Part shown: one piece after another, positions 57,683 to 64,000 of the stretch | Layout: the number at the start of each line of letters is the position of its first letter | Position numbering within the stretch: the stretch's first letter is position 1 | The notes under the pieces: generated by a model | What the model was told of the DNA's origin: nothing | What the model saw: only the letters and a program-made list of their open reading frames with translations | The model's database searches: none | Assembly: GCA_002400415.1 (NCBI GenBank) | Contig: DGQP01000001.1 | Span: 369,214-433,213 of the forward strand | Source: Chitinophagaceae bacterium UBA4411 | GTDB taxonomy: Bacteria; Bacteroidota; Bacteroidia; Chitinophagales; Chitinophagaceae | Direction: 5' to 3' | DNA length: 64,000 bases | Translations under genes and position numbers: made by a program

Positions 57683-58304
57683 GCGTTTATGTTTGAGTTA
57701 GAAAATGATAATGAAAAAAATCAGAGCCTTAACCTTTATTCGGGGTTCTTTGGCTTACAGGCAAACAGAATTTTGTAAGAATGTAGAATTGGAATTATAG
57801 GTTTATAGAGGTGGTTAACCTGTGTTTCAAATAAAAAGTCTTGTATTGCAGTTTCTGTCTTCATCTGAATCGGTCGTAGAAATTCTGCAAGTCCCGCTAA
57901 AGAGTCCGACTATAAATACAATAAGGTCGGAACCTACCCGCCCTTTGCCCTCTGGCTCTGCCAAGCCACCTCCCTTTCGGAAGGTTGAACTGCAAATGCG
58001 TAAGTAGGCCCAACCCTATTGCAATATAGGGATTGGGCGCTTTAACTTACTCTCGCAGTTCAGGAATTGTCAGATTCGAGGGCGAGACTTGTTAAGCACT
58101 CATCTCCTTAATAATAAAGGCGAGTTGCCTTATATTTTAATTCTAATATTCTTATCCAGTGATATTCTAATCCGTTAAATGTAGTGATTTTACTCCAAAA
58201 TAAACTATTTTATTAATAATATGTAATTATTTATTTAGAAAATATCAAAATATATTCATACTCTGATTTACACCATTAATTTTTCGGCATAAAAAATTGA
58301 TGAG
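57683..58304. other. Non-coding stretch with a large hairpin
   Basis: About 620 bp without a convincing gene. A 61-codon frame at 57822-58007 reads through repetitive-looking sequence and is not called. A long imperfect hairpin at 57987-58061 is the main visible structure. Confidence 0.6.
57987..58061. repeat. 75-nt nested inverted repeat
   Basis: Outer arms GAACTGC/GCAGTTC and inner arms GTAAGT/ACTTAC enclose a third hairpin GCCCAA-CCCTAT / ATAGGGATTGGGC (one-base bulge). Function is unknown. Confidence 0.7.
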
Positions 58305-58643
58305 ATGCCGAGAAAAAAGAAGAATATTTCAGAAAAGGAAAAAAAACAAGAAGAATTAAGAAAAAGGCAGCATAAACTTAATTCAATAAAAACTGACTTT
58401 GAAGCTGGGAGAATTAAAAGCTTTGAACAGGTTTTTGCTGTTATGGTTGAATCAAGAGTAGCTGCAGAACTGAGAATGGGATTTGTAACTTTTAGAAACA
58501 AGGTTAATAATCCAGGCGATTTTACCACAAATGAACTTATTAGAATTGCCGAGCTTTTTGACGTAGATATTAATATTATCCTGAAATTTATTTTTAGTTT
58601 AATAAACCATAAGCCCAAATCCGGTAAGCTCGACCCTATCTGA
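58305..58643 (+). CDS. Small putative HTH-type protein
   Basis: The 112-residue protein has a very basic N-terminal coil (PRKKKNISEKEKKQEELRKR) and a C-terminal helical half (RMGFVTFRNKVNNPGDFT, then NELIRIAELFDVDINIILKFI). That half has the spacing of an XRE-like helix-turn-helix, though the fold is degenerate, so DNA binding is likely but unproven. It is convergent with the recombinase remnant and could regulate island genes. Confidence 0.6.
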   Translation: MPRKKKNISEKEKKQEELRKRQHKLNSIKTDFEAGRIKSFEQVFAVMVESRVAAELRMGFVTFRNKVNNPGDFTTNELIRIAELFDVDINIILKFIFSLINHKPKSGKLDPI

Positions 58644-58654
58644 AGTTTTCATCT

Positions 58655-59050
58655 CTATAAGATAAGACGTAACAATAGTAACTGTTTTTGATTAGAGATA
58701 GGGACATCACATTTGAGTATGTTTTTTGTTCTCATTTTTGTATTATGTATGCCTTTCGGATCAAGACTTTTATGGCAGTCATCAAATTGTTTCAGCAGAT
58801 ATCCGGCTCCTTCAATATATTTTGGCAGCTTATCATCTAATTCTAATAGTTCTGCTTGTTGCTGAATCAAACCCTTTATAACAGGCTTGTAAGTGTTTTT
58901 CACGTCTAAGTATTCGGTCATATCTATTTCCTTATCCAGCCGCATACGTTGTGCCTCTTTAATCCATGCCGTATTTCTATCAATTTCCTGCTGAATTTCT
59001 ATAATAGCTTTTTGCTTATCTCCGACGGATGACTTGGCTTTGATCTTTAT
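58655..59050 (-). pseudogene. Remnant of a second serine recombinase (C-terminal fragment)
   Basis: On the minus strand from about 59050 the sequence reads IKIKAKSSVGDKQKAI, then IQQEIDRNTAWIKEAQRMRLD. This parallels the coiled-coil region of the intact recombinase (VKIKTKSSTGEKHKA, IQQDIDKNSARIKEAQRMRLD). The homology stops after KSLDPKG. A later piece in another frame reads KNENKKHTQM-stop, as if an internal part was deleted. The N-terminal catalytic domain is missing, so the product is nonfunctional. Confidence 0.82.
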
Positions 59051-59570
59051 AAGGAGTGATCTGAGTTTTCCATGCTAAAAAATATGGATATTTCAGAAAA
59101 GACAATGATTCCGAAATGCATGATAATATATTTTTCATTCGCGACCTTAATGAATCCATCTTTGCATATTTTGTACTTTTCTTCAAAATTGAATCTGCCA
59201 GCCTGAACGCTTTTGTATAGTCGCCAAGATGATAGAACTTTTCTGTCTCCCGGTCAAGGTTTTTACAAAATTCTGCGATAGCGGAGTTTTCTCCTGGTTG
59301 CAACCAATCTACAGACCTGGCGATATTGTAGCAGATTTTGCAAGAAACATAGACCATAGGAGAATCTCCGCCGCTCTTGAACAACTGTGCATAATCAGAA
59401 TCATTATAGAATTCCAATTTATCCAGGGTTATGTCTGACATTCGATAACAGCTCTTTAAACCTGAATTTTCAAGTACATGTTTGAGTATCTCTATTGAGC
59501 TAACACTCCGCTTGATGGATTGGAAAGCGCGGTATATTCGGTTTAAGGTTTTTTCCGTAGATATGTCCAT
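59016..59570 (-). CDS. Unrecognised protein, last gene of the SIR2-TIR/nSTAND operon
   Basis: The 184-residue protein is largely helical, without membrane segment, signal or recognised motif. Two cysteine pairs occur near the middle (SCKICYN). The final 15 or so residues (ITPYKDQSQVIRRR) are encoded by the recombinase remnant in another frame, so the original C-terminus was lost or replaced. Its start overlaps the nSTAND gene's end by 28 bases, indicating coupled translation. It may be a regulator or a fourth component; function is unknown. Confidence 0.65.
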   Translation of the reverse strand: MDISTEKTLNRIYRAFQSIKRSVSSIEILKHVLENSGLKSCYRMSDITLDKLEFYNDSDYAQLFKSGGDSPMVYVSCKICYNIARSVDWLQPGENSAIAEFCKNLDRETEKFYHLGDYTKAFRLADSILKKSTKYAKMDSLRSRMKNILSCISESLSFLKYPYFLAWKTQITPYKDQSQVIRRR

Positions 59571-61165
59571 CCCTTGTTTTTTGCGTTTTTTTGCAAGTAC
59601 TCCTTTTGTTTATTAAAAAGGAATATAAGATACTTATTAACGGATAATTCATCTTTTAAATTATTTAAGGAATCAATGATATTCGTTAGCGAGTCATATG
59701 CGACATTCAAACTCACTGCTAAACGAGTTTTATTACTCAATTCTTTTTCTATCTGTTTATTTTGATCAGATATTTTTTTTGCTTGCGCTGCAAAAACGAT
59801 AGCTATGGAGACAGAGACGATGATAACTGATACAAGTATGCCTATCTGTCTTTTTTTCTTTCTTCGTATGGATTCATTCTCCATTGCCTGCTTACGTCTT
59901 AATCGCTCTTCTTCTGATTTTCTTGCGTATTCAATTATGGGTTGAACACAGCTTTCATGGCTTAACTCATACATGTCGGTACCTCTGCCAGGCAAGGGTA
60001 TTTTCCTCAGGATACGTTTTTCGTCAACTAGTTCCCTAAGTTTGTTATTACCAATTCTGTTTATAATTTTATCATGATTCACCTGGTTTCTCAAACCAGT
60101 TTTTACATCAATAAGGTCGTTAATAAAAAGATCGGTCAAGGTAGTGTCCGTTCCTGCACTCTGTATAATCCTGGAAAAAATTCCTTCAAAATAATCCCTG
60201 ATAATATGAGGGCCGATAGCTTCCTTTTTCACGGTAAATTTTCCCGATATCTGTGCCACCTCACTATTCTTCGATTCTTCCTCGAGGTGCTGCAAAATGA
60301 TCTGGAGATTTGTTAAAGACAACTCACCCCCATCTGTCGCTTCTTTTATTATTGTTGCCAGAACACCAGATTCATAAAGAATGATGGGCGCATCCGTCAA
60401 TGGAATTTTACCCGGTTCTACAATTGCAAGGTGAGCGCCTTCCGAACCCATCGCAGGAAGTTGGAAAAAATTGGTGACAAGGTCAGGTAGCTGGTATGAG
60501 TAAGTATTCAGATGACTTAGTTTATCTTCTTTTATCCCTATTAATATTTTCAAATTAATTGGGTCATACAGAAGCCTTAGATCGTTGTCATCAAATAGAT
60601 CAATTACTTTTCTTATATAACTATCGATTCTGCTTGGCAGAGTTTTATTAACAAGAATAGAAATCAATAGGAGCAATTCATTGGTTGTTTGACGCGGATA
60701 AGTAAACACCTCTTCAAACTGGTCGAGAATAAGCACTACTTTTTCTGATCTGTTATGTAACGTTTTTAAACAGCACCAGGCTCTCTCAAAATTGTTATAC
60801 TCAAAATCTGCGAATTTAAAACCATTGATTAACTCTTTTTCATTTTGACCAAGATTGTTTACTATTGCGTCCATGAAAATACTGACGAGATTACCTGTCT
60901 CAGAACCTTGTTGCCTACCTGTTGATTTGCCCGGATTATTACTGGTAAAGCGGATTTTGATCGGCAGGTATCCTTTTGCTCTTATTTTCGGCACTATTCC
61001 TGCTTCAATCACCGAAGTCTTACCTATACCTGATGAAGCATAAAGGACTGTCAGGCTACGTTGAAATAAAAAATCCTGCAAAATTTTACAATCCGCCTCA
61101 CGCCCAAAAAAAAGGTTGGCCATCGAATCTGTAAAAGGCGGGATACCTGGGTATCTCTTTATCAT
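59543..61165 (-). CDS. nSTAND-type P-loop NTPase with transmembrane helix
   Basis: The 540-residue protein resembles nSTAND1 NTPases, a class of conflict-system signalling proteins. It opens with the signature YPGIPPF...LFFGREADC, then Walker A SSGIGKTS (residues 44-51) and Walker B VVLILDQFEE (143-152). An ELSHESCV motif (400-407) marks the expected winged-helix region. A single transmembrane helix (440-462) and a coiled-coil C-terminus follow. No effector domain is attached. The ATG at 61165 is preferred over TTG at 61198. It overlaps both its neighbours, so the operon is tightly coupled. Confidence 0.82.
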   Translation of the reverse strand: MIKRYPGIPPFTDSMANLFFGREADCKILQDFLFQRSLTVLYASSGIGKTSVIEAGIVPKIRAKGYLPIKIRFTSNNPGKSTGRQQGSETGNLVSIFMDAIVNNLGQNEKELINGFKFADFEYNNFERAWCCLKTLHNRSEKVVLILDQFEEVFTYPRQTTNELLLLISILVNKTLPSRIDSYIRKVIDLFDDNDLRLLYDPINLKILIGIKEDKLSHLNTYSYQLPDLVTNFFQLPAMGSEGAHLAIVEPGKIPLTDAPIILYESGVLATIIKEATDGGELSLTNLQIILQHLEEESKNSEVAQISGKFTVKKEAIGPHIIRDYFEGIFSRIIQSAGTDTTLTDLFINDLIDVKTGLRNQVNHDKIINRIGNNKLRELVDEKRILRKIPLPGRGTDMYELSHESCVQPIIEYARKSEEERLRRKQAMENESIRRKKKRQIGILVSVIIVSVSIAIVFAAQAKKISDQNKQIEKELSNKTRLAVSLNVAYDSLTNIIDSLNNLKDELSVNKYLIFLFNKQKEYLQKNAKNKGWTYLRKKP

Positions 61166-62864
61166 TATTAAACAGGTTTTGAGAGTTAAGGCTCTCAATC
61201 AGCTCTTCTATCGTTTGTGGAACAGTCTTTCTAAAAAGCGCGCTAATTATCGGCATATAATTTTCTTTTATAAGAAGCAGCTCTTTGTGTTCATCATCGG
61301 AATCGTTTTTGACCAGACTGATATACTCATCTAATCTATTGCTCCAGTATTTATATACTTCTTTACAGTTTTCTCTTGTAAGTGATTTTGAAATCGGATA
61401 AACTGTTTTCAGGCTTTTTTGTGTAGTAAATATGCGGGCCAGCTCATACATACAAAACCTGGATCGTATATAATTCTCATTAAAAATGATCACAACTTTA
61501 TCTGCTTTTGCCAATTCTTCGATATAGGCATAAATATCGCCGCGGGGTCTTACTTTTTCATCAAAAACAACGAGGTAGCCTTTCTCTTTAAGCTTATCGT
61601 ACAACTGGGTAATCTCCCGTTTTTCAATAAATTTCTCTTCTTCTTCATGTGAATAGGATATATATATTTTAGGCTTCCCTGAAAACATCTGGCTTCGCAA
61701 AATATTTTCCTTCTTACAACGGGTATATAATTCATTTGTCAGTTCGCTCAGCGACGACTCTGAAAAGTCTACTTTCAATATATTATTGCAAACATCTTTA
61801 CAGTAGGTATCCTTAATTTTATAATTATTAGAAAACTTTATTATTCCACTATTTCGCTCATTTGAAATCTTATTTTTTTCAGTTTGATATCCCGATTCCA
61901 GCTTCTCGTCGAGGAAATTGATTAATATTTGGTAATACCACATATCAAACCTGAACCCGAGAAAGATGCCAAATTGAATTTTGCTCATTGCTAAATCAAA
62001 CTCTCTCGGTAATAAACTTTTTAACGAAAAGCTTCGCATTCTTCTGAACAAATCTTCATGCGTAAGCACCAGGCTGTTATTATCGCTGATATCACCCATC
62101 AAGGTATAATAGACAGGAAAAAAATTATCCGGAATGCGATTCCATCCTTTAGCCGGTAAATTGCTTTTATCATTAAATGTGTAATGGTCCAGTGGTTTGC
62201 CTGTTTGCTTTTTAAGAATGTCATCATATACCTTGACAAAGTGTTGATCCGGGTTTACTGATACGATTAGCCTAAATGGCAAATCCACCAACTTCTTAAA
62301 TATTTCTTCATTGATTTCCCTTTCATAGAATTTTTTATACTGAAGCTCAAGCCGGAGCCTGATATCATTTCCCGGCAGCAGGAAGAGATTTTGATCAGGA
62401 AAATATATTTTGATCTTTTCCCTAAGACCCGTGTTAAGCTCCTTATCAAAAAATGCCTGGAACCTGCCCTGTCTTTTCCGGGTTTCTTTTTTCAGAAGAT
62501 CAAATAATTTATCCAGGTCGCCTTGGTTTTTCTGGAAAACAGTAAATATAAGGTCTAGTATGCCCGGCTGTTTTATGAAAGTTTCAATCAACCATTCAAG
62601 GATATCCGGCATTTCTTTATAAAAAGCACGGCAGATTTCTAAATAATAATTATTCTCTTTTAATTCACCCGGCAGCATATCGATGATTTCAGGCAAACTG
62701 CGGGGAAGGTCGGGCAGATTTTCAAGAATATCCGGCCCGAGGAAAAGAGCACCTTTATCTCTTTTGAGCCGGTCAATGACAAAGTCCCAATCGACATTGG
62801 TTTCGTCGTCGCTTATGTTTGCTACTTCATTTGAAACAATAACAAAGTGATCGTGATGTTCCAT
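61098..62864 (-). CDS. SIR2-like (degenerate) and TIR domain fusion
   Basis: The 588-residue protein has an N-terminal SIR2-like region (about residues 36-320) and a C-terminal TIR domain (about 397-555). In the SIR2 part GALFLGPDIL stands where GAGxS is expected, SVNPDQH (Asn204) corresponds to the usual TTNYD site, and the HG position reads LMGDI, so the usual catalytic His is Met. The TIR part starts KIYISYSHEEEE and keeps the presumed catalytic Glu474 in SRFCMYELA. Both folds can cleave NAD in immunity. It overlaps the nSTAND gene by 68 bases. Confidence 0.82.
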   Translation of the reverse strand: MEHHDHFVIVSNEVANISDDETNVDWDFVIDRLKRDKGALFLGPDILENLPDLPRSLPEIIDMLPGELKENNYYLEICRAFYKEMPDILEWLIETFIKQPGILDLIFTVFQKNQGDLDKLFDLLKKETRKRQGRFQAFFDKELNTGLREKIKIYFPDQNLFLLPGNDIRLRLELQYKKFYEREINEEIFKKLVDLPFRLIVSVNPDQHFVKVYDDILKKQTGKPLDHYTFNDKSNLPAKGWNRIPDNFFPVYYTLMGDISDNNSLVLTHEDLFRRMRSFSLKSLLPREFDLAMSKIQFGIFLGFRFDMWYYQILINFLDEKLESGYQTEKNKISNERNSGIIKFSNNYKIKDTYCKDVCNNILKVDFSESSLSELTNELYTRCKKENILRSQMFSGKPKIYISYSHEEEEKFIEKREITQLYDKLKEKGYLVVFDEKVRPRGDIYAYIEELAKADKVVIIFNENYIRSRFCMYELARIFTTQKSLKTVYPISKSLTRENCKEVYKYWSNRLDEYISLVKNDSDDEHKELLLIKENYMPIISALFRKTVPQTIEELIESLNSQNLFNNDKEIPRYPAFYRFDGQPFFWA

Positions 62865-62885
62865 GAAAGCACATTTATTTTTTCA

Positions 62886-64000
62886 TCAGATAAGCCGGGA
62901 GTAATATTCAGCGTAAGACCTGGATAACTCGTAGTTAAATTTTGCCCGTTCCGGCTTATTTAAAAGAAAGTAAGCAAATCCATCATAATAGTAACCCCTC
63001 CGATCTTTTGATTCTCCTGAGTTGATAGCCATCTCACACTGAAGTTTCATTTCATCGTTTTGATGGAGATGTTTTAGTACCAGGGCGTACTCAACCAAAT
63101 ACTGTTTATCAAACGGGGGTTGACAAAGGTGCTTCCTGTATACTTCCCCGGCTTTATTTACACAACCTTCCCTGATCAGTAAATTGGCAAAATGATGAAA
63201 CAACAATTTTTCATTTAAGAAAATTGCTTCTGATTCCATTAATTTTAATGCCTTACTGGCCTCTCCAATCAATTCAAGAAGTTCTGAAAAATGAATAATA
63301 AATGATAACTCCCTGTAATAAACCAAAACCGAATCATAGTTGAAGCATAGTGAATATATTGAAAGCTCGTCCCTGACAACCCAGCCCAAAACCCCTGTAT
63401 CGTTCAAACCATTACTCTGTATAGGAATTCCGACTGGAACAAGAAATCCTTCTTGCCTGAATTTATTATGAAGATTCTCTGATATTATTCCAGCATTAAG
63501 TTCTTTCTTCAAATCAGGTTCGATACGAAAGATCACTTTTGAATAAACATCAGAAAAACAGGTATAGGCTTCCCTGTAATTTTTGCCTTTAAGCAAGGCT
63601 AGCCCAATAAGATATTGTGTTCGCAGCTTATCCTTTATAGTAGGTCTGTCTAATTCATTCAGCTTATGCAGGTACCTGGCATCGTTTATGATACCTGTTG
63701 CTTCGTCAATTAATTTTTCTTCTGATTCTTGTGAACTCAGTATCTCTGCTGCGGTAAGTATAATGTTATAAACAATTTCTGCTTCCATTCCCACGGGACA
63801 TTTTGATAAAGCTATCTTATATTGAGTTAAGGCTTCCCCATACCTGTTTAATATAAAATATACCTGTCCCAATCCTCCGGAGGCATTTTCTTCGGCATTT
63901 TCGCTGGCGATTGCTTCCAAAAAAGTTTTTTCTGCCCGGTCAATAAAATTCAACTGCAATTCACATGCTCCCTTAGCAATTAATGGCCAGTATAACTTTA
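62886..64000 (-). CDS. TPR-like protein, N-terminus beyond the window
   Basis: The open frame runs without a stop to the window edge, so only the C-terminal 371 residues are seen; the methionine predicted near 63959 is only a TTG. It is a helical repeat protein: ENASGGLGQVYFILNRYGEALTQ and LRTQYLIGLALLKGKNYREA match tetratricopeptide-like spacing. The stop lies 21 bp before the SIR2-TIR ATG. It is presumably the sensor or adaptor of the operon, by analogy with other STAND-associated systems; this is inference. Confidence 0.72.
   Translation of the reverse strand, partial: KLYWPLIAKGACELQLNFIDRAEKTFLEAIASENAEENASGGLGQVYFILNRYGEALTQYKIALSKCPVGMEAEIVYNIILTAAEILSSQESEEKLIDEATGIINDARYLHKLNELDRPTIKDKLRTQYLIGLALLKGKNYREAYTCFSDVYSKVIFRIEPDLKKELNAGIISENLHNKFRQEGFLVPVGIPIQSNGLNDTGVLGWVVRDELSIYSLCFNYDSVLVYYRELSFIIHFSELLELIGEASKALKLMESEAIFLNEKLLFHHFANLLIREGCVNKAGEVYRKHLCQPPFDKQYLVEYALVLKHLHQNDEMKLQCEMAINSGESKDRRGYYYDGFAYFLLNKPERAKFNYELSRSYAEYYSRLI

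Noticed and set aside
57822..58007. 61-codon frame in the island spacer
   Set aside because: Proline-rich low-information peptide from repetitive-looking intergenic DNA; no gene features.

Overview
The window looks like a chromosome segment of a Bacteroidota member, probably a Chitinophagaceae-type bacterium. Supporting signs are promoters of the Bacteroidota form (TTTG, about 19-20 bp, TAnnTTTG), a subtilase with a type IX secretion tail, a SusC/SusD pair, many Bacteroidota-type lipoproteins, and an rRNA operon with Ile and Ala tRNAs in the spacer. The family-level placement is inference; no database search was possible.

Layout. 0-9.7 kb: housekeeping and envelope genes (queA, a stand-alone TonB plug protein, aspartate kinase, an Ldh-family oxidoreductase, ssb, a DUF2846 protein, an M14 carboxypeptidase). 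9.8-15.2 kb: small accessory genes with two REP/RAYT transposase elements, one intact and one internally deleted, bracketing a serine beta-lactamase-like hydrolase. 15.2-18.6 kb: katG divergent from oxyR. 18.6-31.6 kb: mnmA, a T9SS subtilase, an RsmB-type methyltransferase, odhB-sucA, rpsT, a second M14 peptidase and an MFS carrier. 31.65-37.4 kb: a complete rRNA operon on the minus strand (16S, tRNA-Ile, tRNA-Ala, 23S, 5S) driven by four near-identically built tandem promoters. 37.4-48.8 kb: truA, an M1 aminopeptidase, a LemA/TPM/TPM operon, a PQQ-type sugar dehydrogenase, pgk and gapA.

48.9-64 kb looks like a genomic island. A large serine recombinase lies antisense to tRNA-Glu, and its last codons are read from the complement of the tRNA and its terminator. 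Inside are a TlpA-SusC-SusD cluster (the susC gene has one frameshift whose position can be pinned down), a small exported protein, a degraded second recombinase, and a minus-strand operon running off the window edge: a TPR protein, a degenerate SIR2 plus TIR fusion, an nSTAND-type P-loop NTPase with a transmembrane helix and coiled coil, and an unrecognised small protein. This last operon is the best candidate for an undescribed immunity system. The TIR domain keeps its presumed catalytic Glu, while the SIR2 domain has lost the usual His.

Links between genes: katG and oxyR form a peroxide-response pair. odhB and sucA supply two subunits of 2-oxoglutarate dehydrogenase. gapA, a small membrane protein gene and pgk are consecutive glycolytic-region genes on one strand. 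LemA/TPM/TPM genes overlap or nearly touch and are presumably co-translated.
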